From: Pseudonocardia halophobica
GTDB taxonomy: Bacteria > Actinomycetota > Actinomycetes > Mycobacteriales > Pseudonocardiaceae
Reading direction: 5' to 3'
Assembly: GCF_027922425.1 (NCBI RefSeq)
Contig: NZ_BSFQ01000001.1
Location: forward strand, 310,001-374,000
Length of the DNA stretch: 64,000 nt
Part shown: positions 9,438 through 20,431 of the stretch, piece after piece
How positions within the stretch are numbered: the stretch's first letter is position 1
How the letters are laid out: each line of letters begins with the position of its first letter
The notes under the pieces: generated by a model
Told to the model about the DNA's origin: nothing
What the model saw: the letters and a program-made list of their open reading frames with translations, nothing else
Database searches by the model: none
Program-made: the position numbers and the translations under genes

Positions 9438-9550
9438 CGCTCCCGCGAGCCTGAGAACCACCCTCACCCGATCGGGGGTTCGTGGCTGCGCCGATGCGGC
9501 GGCGGAGCGCTGCACCGCCCCGGATCGATACGCTCGGTCGTCGCACGGTC

Positions 9551-9567
9551 GGGGGGCCGTTAGGGGG
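9551..9567 (+). promoter_or_regulatory. Motif shared with the iniB/hsp70 divergent region
   Basis: GGGGGGCCGTTAGGGG occurs here and again, identically, at 17527-17542 between iniB and the hsp70-like gene. With the preceding bases, CGGnC also matches. Here it overlaps the ribosome site (AGGGGG) of the LuxR-type regulator, 8 bp before its GTG. TCACCCGATCG at 9464-9474 also recurs at 17569-17579. Candidate autoregulatory operator. GC-rich chance matches cannot be excluded by eye. Confidence 0.4.
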
Positions 9568-9574
9568 TGGAACG

Positions 9575-12232
9575 GTGTCCGAACCGGACCCGGGAGAAGC
9601 GCTGGCCGGGGCGCCCGCGGCGCGCCGGCTCGTCCGCGCGGTCGCCGCGGATCCCGGCGCGGCCCTGGTGTGCGACGTCGTCGGGCCGGCCGGGGCCGGC
9701 AAGACCACGACCCTGCGCGCCGTCGCGGCAGCGTGGTCCACCTCGGTCACCGACACGGTCGAGGGCGCCGGGGACGGCCCCCTCGTCGTCGACGACGCCC
9801 ACGACCTGTCCGCGCAGGCACTCGACCTGCTGTGCGAGCGCGCGGCCCTGCCCGGAGCGCGGCTCGTCGTCGCCCGCCGGCCGTGGCCCCGCACCCCTCA
9901 GCTGGCCGCCCTCGGCGCCGCGCTCAGCACCCACCGGCCCCCGCTGGTCCTCGGCACCCTCGACCGCACCGGCGTCGCTGCCCGGGCCGCGCGCCTGCTC
10001 GGCGGCCCGGCCGCGGACCCGCTGGTGGAGCACGTCCACACGAAGACCGCGGGCCTGCCGGCGCTGGTGGACCGCATGCTCGCCGAGATCGTCGAGCGGA
10101 TCGGGCCGCAGAACCGCTCCCGGCTGCTGCGCGACGCCCCGCCCGGCTCGCTGCGGGTGCCCGTGCCGACCGGCCTGCTCGACCAGCTCGGGCACCGGCT
10201 CTGGGCGCTCGACGCCCGGGTCCGGGAGCTGGCCGTCGCCGTCGCCCTGGGCGCCCCGCTCGACGCCGAGGTGCTGGTCCCCCTGCTCGGCCTGCTCGAC
10301 TCCGCGGGCGGCGGGATCGACGAGGTCGACGAGCTCGTCGAGGAGGCGCGCACCGCGGCCGTCTTCACGCCCTCCGGCGGACCCGCTCCCCTCGTGGCCG
10401 GCGCGATCCTGCGCGCCGTCCCCGAGGCGCGGCGGCTGGAGATCCGCCGCACGCTCGCCGAGATCGAGCTGGACCGCGGCGGCAGCGTGCTCACCGCGGC
10501 CCGCGGGATGCTCGGCACCGGCGCCACCGGCACCCGGTCGGCGGAGGTCTTCACCGCCGCGGGGGACGAGCTCACCCGCACCGACGCCGACGAGGACGCC
10601 GGACCCTTCTACGCCGCCGCCGTCACCGCCGGGGCGCCCGCCCTGCCGCTGGCCGCGCGCCGCGCCGAGGCCGCGATCCGCGCCGGGCGGCTCGACGACG
10701 CCCTCGCCGAGGCCGACCAGGTCCTGTCCTCACTGGACCGGGTCGACGTCGACGACGCCCTGCGCGCCGGGACCGTCGCCGCCGCGGTCCTCGCCCACCG
10801 CGGGATGCTCGCCCGCAGCGCCGAGCTCTACCGCTGGATGGCCGGGGCCGGGGCGCCGACGGCGCTGGCGATCCCCGCGCTCGTCGGCACGGGGGCCCTC
10901 GACGAGGCCCGGGCCGCCCTCCACGTCCCGGCACCGCCACCGGTCCCCAGCGGCCCCGCGACGTCGGCCGGTGCCGTGCTCGGTGCCCCGCCCGGCTTCG
11001 GCGGCGGCCCGGCCACCGGCGGCCCGGCGCGGCCGCCGACGCTGCTCGCCGGGGCCGAGGAGCTCACCGCCCAGGGCGTACTCGACTCGGTCACCGGCTC
11101 GCCCACGCGCGCGCTCTCCCAGCTCGCCCGGGCCGCCGCGCTGCTCGAGTCCTCCACCCGCGCCGCCCTGTTGCCCGACACCCCGGCCGCCCTCGCCGCG
11201 CTCGTCGCGGTCCAGACCGGGGAGCTCGACGTCGCGAAGTCGCTGCTGGAGCGGGCGGTCACCGTCCGGCTCGGCGGGCCCGCCGCCGCGGCCCGGCACC
11301 GGCTCCTGCTCGGCTGGATCGCGTTGAACCGCGGCGCCTTCGGGTCCGCCCGGGCGCACCTCGACGCCATCGGCCGGGACGCCCTCGAACCCCGCGACGA
11401 GCTGCTCGCCTCCGCACTGGAGGTCGCGCTCGCCCGCCGCGCGGGCGACCTCGCCTCGCTGATGCCGCTCTGGGGTCGCGCCCGCGAGGCGATCGTGCGC
11501 CACCCCGTCGACCTGTTCGTGCTGCAGCCGCTGGGCGAGCTGGCCATCGCGGCGACCCGGCTGCGCGAGCCGAGCTGGGTCCGCCCGCACCTCGACGAGG
11601 CCGAGGCCCTGCTCGACCGCCTCGGCAGTCCGCCGCTCTGGGCCGCGCCGCTGCACTGGGCGCGGCTGCACGCGGCGATCCTGGCCGAGGACCGCGAGGA
11701 GGCCGCCGGGCACGCCGCGGCCCTGCAGGACGCGGCCTGCGGCAGCCGGTTCGCCGAGGCCATGGCGGTCGCGGCACCGCACTGGGTGGCGCTGCTCGAC
11801 TCGCACGTGGACGCCGGCGCGGTCGAGGCGGCCGCCCGCGGCCTGCACGCCGTCGGCCTGTCCTGGGACGGCGGCAAGCTCGCCGGGCAGGCGGCGATCC
11901 GCACGGACGACCGCCGGGCGATGAGCGCGCTGCTGACCTGCGCCCGCGCGCTGCAGGGCCAGCAGACGCCGCCGGCCCCGGCCCGCCCGCAGGACCCCGG
12001 TCCGGAAGCGGCCGGCGTGCCGGCCGAGGAGGAGCCCGCCGACGGCCAGCTCTCCGACCGCGAGCGCGAGGTCGCCGCGCTGGTGCTGGAGGGCCTGACC
12101 TACAAGCAGATCGGCGAGAAGCTGTTCATCTCGGCCAAGACCGTGGAGCACCACGTGGCCCGGATGCGCCAGCGGCTCGGGTCGACGAGCCGCGGCGAGC
12201 TGTTCGCGCAGCTCAAGCGGATCGTCGGCTGA
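9575..12232 (+). CDS. LuxR-type STAND/ATPase regulator of the ini-like cluster
   Basis: A transcription regulator of 885 residues. Walker A is GPAGAGKTTT near residues 36-45, then VVDDAHD as Walker B, a long helical TPR-like middle (about 300-800), and a C-terminal LuxR helix-turn-helix (about 820-885: LSDREREVAALVLEGLTYKQIGEKL ... KTVEHHV). This is the large LuxR/MalT-like layout. In M. tuberculosis the comparable regulator Rv0339c (IniR) sits beside iniBAC and etfD (Rv0338c), and all those partners are present here, so I infer control of the ini genes. I use GTG 9575 because TTAGGGGGTGGAAC precedes it. Upstream in-frame starts back to 9482 have no ribosome site. It converges on iniC. Confidence 0.82.
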   Translation: MSEPDPGEALAGAPAARRLVRAVAADPGAALVCDVVGPAGAGKTTTLRAVAAAWSTSVTDTVEGAGDGPLVVDDAHDLSAQALDLLCERAALPGARLVVARRPWPRTPQLAALGAALSTHRPPLVLGTLDRTGVAARAARLLGGPAADPLVEHVHTKTAGLPALVDRMLAEIVERIGPQNRSRLLRDAPPGSLRVPVPTGLLDQLGHRLWALDARVRELAVAVALGAPLDAEVLVPLLGLLDSAGGGIDEVDELVEEARTAAVFTPSGGPAPLVAGAILRAVPEARRLEIRRTLAEIELDRGGSVLTAARGMLGTGATGTRSAEVFTAAGDELTRTDADEDAGPFYAAAVTAGAPALPLAARRAEAAIRAGRLDDALAEADQVLSSLDRVDVDDALRAGTVAAAVLAHRGMLARSAELYRWMAGAGAPTALAIPALVGTGALDEARAALHVPAPPPVPSGPATSAGAVLGAPPGFGGGPATGGPARPPTLLAGAEELTAQGVLDSVTGSPTRALSQLARAAALLESSTRAALLPDTPAALAALVAVQTGELDVAKSLLERAVTVRLGGPAAAARHRLLLGWIALNRGAFGSARAHLDAIGRDALEPRDELLASALEVALARRAGDLASLMPLWGRAREAIVRHPVDLFVLQPLGELAIAATRLREPSWVRPHLDEAEALLDRLGSPPLWAAPLHWARLHAAILAEDREEAAGHAAALQDAACGSRFAEAMAVAAPHWVALLDSHVDAGAVEAAARGLHAVGLSWDGGKLAGQAAIRTDDRRAMSALLTCARALQGQQTPPAPARPQDPGPEAAGVPAEEEPADGQLSDREREVAALVLEGLTYKQIGEKLFISAKTVEHHVARMRQRLGSTSRGELFAQLKRIVG

Positions 12233-12247
12233 GCACCACCGCTCAGC
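12228..12247. terminator. Bidirectional hairpin containing both stop codons
   Basis: GCTGAGC (12228-12234), ACCACC loop, GCTCAGC (12241-12247). The stop codons of the LuxR-type gene (12230-12232) and of the convergent iniC-like gene (12243-12245) both lie inside the arms. Confidence 0.5.
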
Positions 12248-13742
12248 GGAGTCGGGCGAGCATCCCCTCGCAGCTGCGCACGACCACCCGCGCGGCGTCG
12301 GCGGTCGCCCGGCTCGCCAGCGGGCTCTCGGCCCGCCGCTGCCACCGGACGACGGCGTCGAGCGCGGCGGCGCGCAGGTCGTCCGGCCCCGAGGCGGGGT
12401 CGAGACCCAGCCGGGCGGCCACGCCGCTGCCGTCGCCGCCGAGGAGGCGTTCGGCGTCGTCGAGCGCGTCGGCCGGGAAGGTGACGGCCCCGGCCCGCAG
12501 CGCGGACAGCATCCGCAGCTCGACGAACTCGTGGGCGCCGGCGAGGATCCGCTCCATCTCCGCGGCGATCGGCTGCGCGGTGGGCCGCGGCTCGCGCTGC
12601 AGGACGAGCTCGACGGCGAGCAGCGCCGACCGTGCCTTGAGCAGCTCGCGGCGCTCGGCGAACTGCGTGGCGAGCACCGTGCGCAGCTCCTCCAGCCCGC
12701 TGCGCCGCACCAGCTCGGAGGCCAGCGCGGACGGGTCGGTCACGCCCTGGCGGATCAGGGTGGTGCCGAGCCGGACGCCGAAGAGCCCGAACCGCTCCAC
12801 CAGGCGCCCGCGCACCTCCGGCGCGGGCGCGCCCTCGACCTCGCGGGTGGCGAACCGGTCCGCGGAGAGGAGCAGGGCGTCGAGCTCGGCGCGCGGCATC
12901 CCGGCGAGGGTCGCGAGCGCCCCGTACTCGTCCTGCCGCATGGTGCGCCCGGTCTGGGCGAGCAGCCCGGCCACCGCGACGACGGTCTGGCAGAGCCCCC
13001 GGATCTTCGCGTCCGCCCGGTACCGGCGGGCGATGCGGCGGGCCGAGGTGAGCGCGTCGAGCCGCCCGACGCCGATCTCGTCCGCCCGGGACAGCACCGC
13101 GATCGTGTTCACCGGGGTGGCCCGGGCGACCCCGCGGTCCAGGAAGGACTCGAGGAACCGCACGTCCGTGCTGTGCAGGTGCCGCATCAGGTAGACGACG
13201 GCGTCGGCCTGCGAGGGCGAGTCGTCCGGCGCGAGGAAGGCCCCGGCGCGCGCGGCGGCGTCGGCCGACAGCGAGGCGATGCCCGGGGTGTCGACCAGCG
13301 TGGTGGACCGCAGGTACTGCGACGGCCAGTCGACGACCAGCCGGTCCACCTGCTCGGCCGGGAGCCCGCCGAGGTCGAGCTGCAGGGCGCCCTGCGACCG
13401 GGCGATCGTGAGCTGCCGCGGCGCCCCGGCGCGCGGGAACATCTGCACCCGCGGCGCCGGCGCGTCCTGGTACCAGGTGACGACCCGGGTGCACTCCCCG
13501 GCGTCCGTCGGCGCGATCTCCTCGCCGACCAGGGCGTTGAGCAGCGTCGACTTGCCCGCCTTGACCTTGCCCGCGATCGCCACGCGCAGCGGCTCCTCGA
13601 ACCGGGCGAGGTGGTGGCGCAGCCAGCCGACGGCCTGCGGGCTGTCGGCGTAGACGTCGATCGTGCGGCGGAGCAGGGTGCGGACCTCGGCGCCCAGGCC
13701 GACCGGCTGCGCCGAGGTCCGGAGGGTGGAGTGTTCGGTCAC
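12243..13742 (-). CDS. iniC: Dynamin-like GTPase, IniC type
   Basis: A 499-residue large GTPase. G1 is GKVKAGKS at residues 58-65, G3 is VDTPGIAS, and G4 appears as LSRADEI. The remainder is helical, as in bacterial dynamin-like proteins, and there is no evident membrane hairpin, unlike its partner. M. tuberculosis IniC is about the same size and is encoded beside IniA in an operon induced by cell-wall antibiotics. The GTG start overlaps the stop of iniA by 4 bp (GTGA), so the two are translationally coupled and probably act as a pair on the cytoplasmic membrane. Translation could in principle start elsewhere, but the overlap and the conserved length favour this start. Confidence 0.85.
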   Translation of the reverse strand: MTEHSTLRTSAQPVGLGAEVRTLLRRTIDVYADSPQAVGWLRHHLARFEEPLRVAIAGKVKAGKSTLLNALVGEEIAPTDAGECTRVVTWYQDAPAPRVQMFPRAGAPRQLTIARSQGALQLDLGGLPAEQVDRLVVDWPSQYLRSTTLVDTPGIASLSADAAARAGAFLAPDDSPSQADAVVYLMRHLHSTDVRFLESFLDRGVARATPVNTIAVLSRADEIGVGRLDALTSARRIARRYRADAKIRGLCQTVVAVAGLLAQTGRTMRQDEYGALATLAGMPRAELDALLLSADRFATREVEGAPAPEVRGRLVERFGLFGVRLGTTLIRQGVTDPSALASELVRRSGLEELRTVLATQFAERRELLKARSALLAVELVLQREPRPTAQPIAAEMERILAGAHEFVELRMLSALRAGAVTFPADALDDAERLLGGDGSGVAARLGLDPASGPDDLRAAALDAVVRWQRRAESPLASRATADAARVVVRSCEGMLARLR

Positions 13743-15553
13743 TTCTCGTCCACCAGCGCCCGGGCCCGCTTCGCCAGGGACTCGACCCGGGCGATCTCGG
13801 CCTTCAGGTCCTCGATCCGCTTCTGCCGCTGCGAGACGTCCGTGTTCACCGCGCTCTGCGCCGCGGACACCGAGGTCGCCAGCGACACCGACAGCTCCTC
13901 GGCCAGCACGGTGAAGTGGTCGCGGAGCTGGCGCTGGGCGCGGCGCAGGGTGTCCCGGGAGTCCTTGCCGACCTGGAAGGTCACCTCGTCGATGTGCCGG
14001 CGGACGGCCGTCTTCGCCTCGGCCCGGCGCCGCTCGCGCAGCCGTTTGCGCTCGTCCCGCACGGTCTTGCCGCCGAACAGCAGGCCGGCCGCGATGGAGA
14101 AGGGGTTGAGCAGGGCGAGGCCGGCGAAGCTCGTGGCGAGCCCGATCATCAACAGGCCGCCGTAGCCGCCGCGCATGCCGACGAACAGCTTCTGGCCGAT
14201 CCCGAACTTCTCGCCCTCCGGCTGCTCGAGGGCCTGGACCACGCCGCCCAGCCTGCTCCCGTCGATGTGGATCTCGGGGAGGGCGGCGTCCGCCCCCTCG
14301 GCGAAGTGCTCGGAGACCTGCTCGGCGAGCCAGCGGGCGCGCTGCGCGGTCCACACGTAGTTGGCCGAGGTCGCCTGGCTCACCTGCTGGTGGAACCACT
14401 GGGCGAACTGGTCCCAGATGTCGGCCGGGTCGGCGTCGTCGAGCAGCTGCTCGGCCTCGCGGGTCACCGAGCGGAGCCGGTCCCGCAGGTCGTACTCGAT
14501 GTCCGAGATCAGGTCGGCGACGCCGTCGTTCAGGGTGATCTGCCAGCGCGCCGACCGCTGCCGCAGGTCGTCCGCCCGCGCCTTGGCCCGGGTCAGCTCC
14601 TCGACCAGCGCCTCGGCCTTGCCCGGGTCCTCCAGGGCGGCGAGCTCGGCGGTGAACTGCGCGGACAGCTGCTCGGCGACGGCCCGGACGTCCTGGCTGG
14701 TCGAGCGGCGGTCCAGGTCGTCCGCCCGGGCGACGACCTTGCGCAGCAGGAAGCCGACCAGCGGCGCGAACCCGGACTCGCTCATCAGCTCGGCGTCGCC
14801 GGTCTCGGCGCCCGCGAGCCGCAGCGCCGACGAGACGGGGTAGATCTCCGCCTCGACGCCGGCCTTCCGCAGGTGCCCCTTGTCGAGCTCGACGATCTTG
14901 CGCCAGTGCGGGTACAGGTCGGTCTTGGTGACCACGCACCCGACGTTGGGGCACAGGCCCATCGCCGAGCGCAGGAAGTCGATCTCCGGCGCGGTGTACT
15001 CCTGCGCGGCGTCCGAGACCAGGACGACGGCGTCGGCGGTCGGCAGGGCGGCCATGGTCGCGGCGCCGTGCGCGGAACCCAGCCCGCCGACGCCGGGGGT
15101 GTCGACGAGCACCAGGCCGCTCTGCAGCAGCTTGCGCGGCAGGGTGACCTCGGCGTGGTGCAGGCCGGCACGGTTCTCCGGGTTGCCGGCCTCGGAGACG
15201 AAGTCGGCCAGCCGGGAGGTCTCGACGACCGTCCGCTCCTCGACCGGCTCGGCGTCCTCCGTCGCACCCGGCGGCACCTTCACCAGGGTCACCGTGGTGG
15301 TCTCGGCGAACCGGACCTCGGTGGGCACGGCGGTGGAGATGTCATCGTCGACGGGGCAGACCGGGGCGTTGACCAGCGCGTTCACCAGCTGGCTCTTGCC
15401 CTGCTTGAACTCCCCGACGATCAGCACCCGGACGTTCGGGTCGGCCAGCCGGGCCCGGGTCGCCTGCAGCCGGACGGCGAGGTCCGGACGCTCGTAGGCC
15501 GACGTGGCCTTGAGCGCCAGGTCGACCAGCTGGACCGCTGCCGGTACCGCCAC
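13739..15553 (-). CDS. iniA: Dynamin-like GTPase with membrane paddle, IniA type
   Basis: A 604-residue bacterial dynamin-like GTPase. G1 GEFKQGKS is at residues 47-54, G3 is VDTPGVGG, and G4 is VTKTDLY. Residues about 455-495 form a hydrophobic hairpin (LLMIGLATSFAGLALLNPF) that should insert in the membrane, matching the lipid-interacting paddle described for mycobacterial IniA, which binds and remodels membranes. A basic, coiled-coil-like region follows. It starts at GTG 15553 and overlaps iniC by 4 bp. A strong hairpin at 15631-15676 separates it from the iniB genes, so it may have its own promoter or depend on read-through. Confidence 0.87.
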   Translation of the reverse strand: MAVPAAVQLVDLALKATSAYERPDLAVRLQATRARLADPNVRVLIVGEFKQGKSQLVNALVNAPVCPVDDDISTAVPTEVRFAETTTVTLVKVPPGATEDAEPVEERTVVETSRLADFVSEAGNPENRAGLHHAEVTLPRKLLQSGLVLVDTPGVGGLGSAHGAATMAALPTADAVVLVSDAAQEYTAPEIDFLRSAMGLCPNVGCVVTKTDLYPHWRKIVELDKGHLRKAGVEAEIYPVSSALRLAGAETGDAELMSESGFAPLVGFLLRKVVARADDLDRRSTSQDVRAVAEQLSAQFTAELAALEDPGKAEALVEELTRAKARADDLRQRSARWQITLNDGVADLISDIEYDLRDRLRSVTREAEQLLDDADPADIWDQFAQWFHQQVSQATSANYVWTAQRARWLAEQVSEHFAEGADAALPEIHIDGSRLGGVVQALEQPEGEKFGIGQKLFVGMRGGYGGLLMIGLATSFAGLALLNPFSIAAGLLFGGKTVRDERKRLRERRRAEAKTAVRRHIDEVTFQVGKDSRDTLRRAQRQLRDHFTVLAEELSVSLATSVSAAQSAVNTDVSQRQKRIEDLKAEIARVESLAKRARALVDEK

Positions 15554-15630
15554 CGAATCGTCGTCCTCCCCGGTCCCGACCGCCGGGACACCTGTCCGTC
15601 ACATTCTGCCTACACGAGGACCGCGTCCAC

Positions 15631-15676
15631 GACGAAGGCCCCGACACCCTCGGGTGAGGGTGCCGGGGCGTTCGTC
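15631..15676 (-). terminator. Long hairpin between iniB and iniA
   Basis: Interrupted arms GACGAA-G-GCCCCG-A-CACCCTC and GAGGGTG-C-CGGGGC-G-TTCGTC pair around a GGGT loop: 19 paired bases with two single-base mismatches. It lies 15 bp beyond the stop of the second iniB-like gene. It could be a terminator or an attenuator setting the iniB:iniA ratio. Confidence 0.7.
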
Positions 15677-15690
15677 ACGCGGGAGGCGTG

Positions 15691-16500
15691 TCAGGCGTCG
15701 ACGGTCACGTCGTTACCGCTGCCGATGTTCGTCTCGGTGTCGACGTCGGTGTTGCTGATCGTGGTGTCCTCGTCCGAGACGCTCGACTCGAAGTCGTTGT
15801 CCTGGTTGTACGAGTCGTCGATCGAGGTCGAGTTGTTGGTCTCGGTCGAGTACTCGTTGCCCGAGTTGTCGACGTCGTAGTTGCCGGAGGCCGTGCCGCC
15901 GACGGACAGCGCGCCGCCGTCGTCCACCGAGACGTCCTCGAAGGACGCGCTGTTGGCGTCGCCGGAGCCGAAGGCGGTGGTGTTGTCGTCGCCGTCGACC
16001 ACGTTGTTGCCGTCGCCCACGACGTTGCCGTTGCCGGTCGTGATCGTGGAGTCCTCGATGTCGCCGCCGGCGGCCACGGCACCGTCACCGGACGCCGTGA
16101 CGGCGTCGATGTCGATCTCCTGGTCGAAGTCGCCGCCGCCGGTGTCGATGTCCTGGTTGATCGAGTTGTCGACGATGGTGTCGCGGTCGTCGATCCAGTT
16201 GTTGGTCACGTACGTGTTGAGGTACTTGACCGCGTGCTCGTGGTCCGACTCGTGCGGCTCCTTGTGCGGGGGCGGCGGCGGGGTGTGGTGGTGGTTGCCG
16301 CCGGTGTCGTACTTCCGGTCGAAGTCCGAGTCGTCGTTGTCCTGGATGAGGAGCGCGGCGTCGTGCACGTCCTCGGCGGTGAACTCGGTGAGGCCGCAGC
16401 CCTCGATGTAGGCGGCCGGGTCGGCCTTGAAGGCCTCGGCGGCCTCCGGGTCGTTGAGCAGGCTGAGCAGCAGCTCGATCAGGGTCTGGGGGGAAGCCAT
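15691..16500 (-). CDS. iniB: IniB N-terminal-domain protein, copy 2
   Basis: A 269-residue acidic protein. Residues 1-65 form the IniB N-terminal domain (TLIELLLSLLNDPEAAEAF ... FTAEDVHDAALLIQDND). A His/Pro linker follows (HHH near 69, then PPPPPHKEPHESDHEH), and from about 95 a repetitive Asp/Asn/Gly/Ser/Thr region with units such as GNGNVVGDGNNVVDGDDN, which looks like a beta-solenoid. It has no signal peptide or membrane helix. Copy 1 lies 52 bp upstream with near-identical central blocks, so this is a tandem duplication. IniB proteins are induced by wall-targeting drugs in mycobacteria, and their molecular job is unknown. GGAGACG precedes the ATG. Confidence 0.87.
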   Translation of the reverse strand: MASPQTLIELLLSLLNDPEAAEAFKADPAAYIEGCGLTEFTAEDVHDAALLIQDNDDSDFDRKYDTGGNHHHTPPPPPHKEPHESDHEHAVKYLNTYVTNNWIDDRDTIVDNSINQDIDTGGGDFDQEIDIDAVTASGDGAVAAGGDIEDSTITTGNGNVVGDGNNVVDGDDNTTAFGSGDANSASFEDVSVDDGGALSVGGTASGNYDVDNSGNEYSTETNNSTSIDDSYNQDNDFESSVSDEDTTISNTDVDTETNIGSGNDVTVDA

Positions 16501-16552
16501 GTCGTTCGTCTCCGTGAAGGTCGTGAAGTCGTGAGGGAGGGAGGAGCGGAGG

Positions 16553-17380
16553 TCAGCTGACCTCGACGTCGACCTCGTTGCCGCTCAGCACGTTGGTCTC
16601 GCTGTCGACGGTGGTGTTGGTCTCCGAGTAGGAGTCCGACTCCTGCGAGAAGGAGACGTCGTTGTCCTGGTTGTAGGAGTCCTCGATCTCGACGCTGGTG
16701 TTGGTCTCGTTGCTGACCGAGTTGTACGAGTCGGAGACGTCGTAGTCGCCGGTCGCGGAGCCGCCGACGGAGAGCGCGCCGCCCTCGTCCACCGACACGT
16801 CCTCGAAGGAGGCGCTGTTGGCGTTGCCCGTGCCGAAGGCCGTGGTGTTGCCGTCGCCCTCGACCACGTTGTTGTCGTCGCCCACGACGTTGTCGTCGCC
16901 GGTGGTGACGACCGAGTCCTCGATGTCGCCGCCGGCCGCAACCGCGCCGTCGCCCGACGCGGTGACCGCGTCGATGTCGATCTCCTGGTCGAAGTCGCCG
17001 CCGTCGGTGTCGATCTTCTGGTTCACGGAGTTGTCGACAATGGTGTCGCGGTCGTCGACGTGGTTGTTGGTGACGTACTTGTTGATGTACTCGATCGCGC
17101 CCTTGTGGCCGTCGTGGTCACCCTCGTGGTGCCCGCCGCCGTGGTGCGGGGCCGCCGCGGCCGCGACCAGGTGGTTGCTGCCCGTGTCGTAGTTGCGGTC
17201 GAAGGACGCGGTGTCGTTGTCCTGGATGAGGACCAGGGCGTCGTGCACGTCCTCGGCGGTCAGGTCCTCGAGGCCGGCCTCGCGGAGCGTCTCGGAGGGG
17301 TTGTCGCGGAAGTCCTGCTGGAGCTCAAGGGACTCCTCGTCGTTGCCGATGAGCTTGAGGAGGAACTCGAGAAGCGTCAT
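16553..17380 (-). CDS. iniB: IniB N-terminal-domain protein, copy 1
   Basis: A 275-residue paralogue of the next gene. The IniB N-terminal domain spans residues 1-62 (MTLLEFLLKLIGNDEESLEL ... LTAEDVHDALVLIQDND). A His-rich linker covers residues 79-92 (PHHGGGHHEGDHDGH). The acidic repeat region runs from about 105 (VDDRDTIVDNSVNQ, DQEIDIDAVTASGDGAVAAGG, DDNVVGDDNNVVEGDGN). The block DFDQEIDIDAVTASGDGAVA is the same in both copies, while linkers and C-termini differ. It starts at ATG 17380 with GGAGACGATC upstream. An in-frame extension to 17572 crosses the promoter region and is unlikely to be translated. It is divergent from the Hsp70-like gene. Confidence 0.87.
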   Translation of the reverse strand: MTLLEFLLKLIGNDEESLELQQDFRDNPSETLREAGLEDLTAEDVHDALVLIQDNDTASFDRNYDTGSNHLVAAAAAPHHGGGHHEGDHDGHKGAIEYINKYVTNNHVDDRDTIVDNSVNQKIDTDGGDFDQEIDIDAVTASGDGAVAAGGDIEDSVVTTGDDNVVGDDNNVVEGDGNTTAFGTGNANSASFEDVSVDEGGALSVGGSATGDYDVSDSYNSVSNETNTSVEIEDSYNQDNDVSFSQESDSYSETNTTVDSETNVLSGNEVDVEVS

Positions 17381-17690
17381 GGGGATCGTCTCCAGGTGTG
17401 GATCGTGTGTGTCGGTGTCGCGCCGGGCGACCCCGGCTGGCGTTGATCCGAAAGGTAGGAGCGCGGGGCGGCCCCGCCATCGGGGATCGGGCACGGTTAC
17501 CCACCGGGTGGCATAGGGGATCGGGCGGGGGGCCGTTAGGGGCTTCCGGGGCCCGGCACCCCCGGGCGTCACCCGATCGTGTCAGGAGGGGGTCGGGGAC
17601 GATAACGGCGCAGCTCCGCCACGCGATGGCGACACAGGCGCGCGGGGGCGCGCCGGGGGCAGAGCTGCCGGTTCGGCGGGGGGAACGACG
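17381..17690. promoter_or_regulatory. Divergent control region between iniB and hsp70-like genes
   Basis: No gene in these 310 bp. Visible structure: direct repeats GGGGATCGGGC at 17482-17492 and 17516-17526 (34 bp apart), a CCACCGGGTGG palindrome between them (17501-17511), GGGGGGCCGTTAGGGG at 17527-17542 (identical to 9551-9566), and TCACCCGATCG at 17569-17579 (identical to 9464-9474). The last two also lie upstream of the LuxR-type regulator. This is what a shared operator region for iniB and hsp70 would look like. I could not place promoters with confidence. Confidence 0.5.
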
Positions 17691-19880
<2,190 letters not shown>

Positions 19881-20093
19881 GCTCGCACCTCGTGCCCCTC
19901 CTCCTGCCGGTCCGCTTCGGTGTCCCCCAAGTGGCCGGAAGGAGGCCTCCGGGTGTCCCGTCACCCGTTCCGGGTCTCGGTTGCGTCTCGGCTCCCGTAC
20001 TCGGCGTGACGTCCCCGGCTCCCCGGCCGATAGTCGGGTGCGGCGCCCCACGAGGGCGCCGCGTCAAGATCGAGTTGTGGGGAGGGACCCGCG

Positions 20094-20375
20094 GTGGGTC
20101 GGCTGGCAGGAGTGGTGATCGGTCTCGAGGCCGCGGCGGTCGTCGTCGCGTATCTCGCCTTCGGGTGGCCGGTGCTGCTGATCGGGATCCCCGCGCTGAT
20201 CGGTACGGCGTTCGTGCTGCTGTTCGTGCACCTGTCCGAGAAGCCCCGGGCCCGGCTGCAGGAGGCCCGCGCCGCCCGCTACGAGGACGCGCCGGTCCCC
20301 GGTGGTCTCATGAGCGGGTTCTTCGAGGTCCCGGCCCCGCGAGCGGTCGTCGAGGTGGATCGCACCCGGGCGTGA
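20094..20375 (+). CDS. Small two-helix membrane protein
   Basis: A 93-residue protein with two hydrophobic helices (about residues 3-22 and 24-46: VLLIGIPALIGTAFVLLFVHL) and a charged cytoplasmic-looking tail. No family was recognised. GTG 20094 is preceded by GGGGAGGGACCC, a strong ribosome site. The gene after it starts 56 bp downstream on the same strand, so the two may be co-transcribed. Confidence 0.7.
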   Translation: MGRLAGVVIGLEAAAVVVAYLAFGWPVLLIGIPALIGTAFVLLFVHLSEKPRARLQEARAARYEDAPVPGGLMSGFFEVPAPRAVVEVDRTRA

Positions 20376-20431
20376 GCTGCCGGTGGCCCGCCGTCGTGCC
20401 ACGGTGGTGAGGTGGCCCGAGGCGTGCACCC

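Noticed and set aside
9670..13194. 1174-codon plus-strand frame over the LuxR-type and iniC genes
   Set aside because: Composition is almost only Arg, Ala, Pro and Gly. It crosses two verified genes on opposite strands and has no motif.
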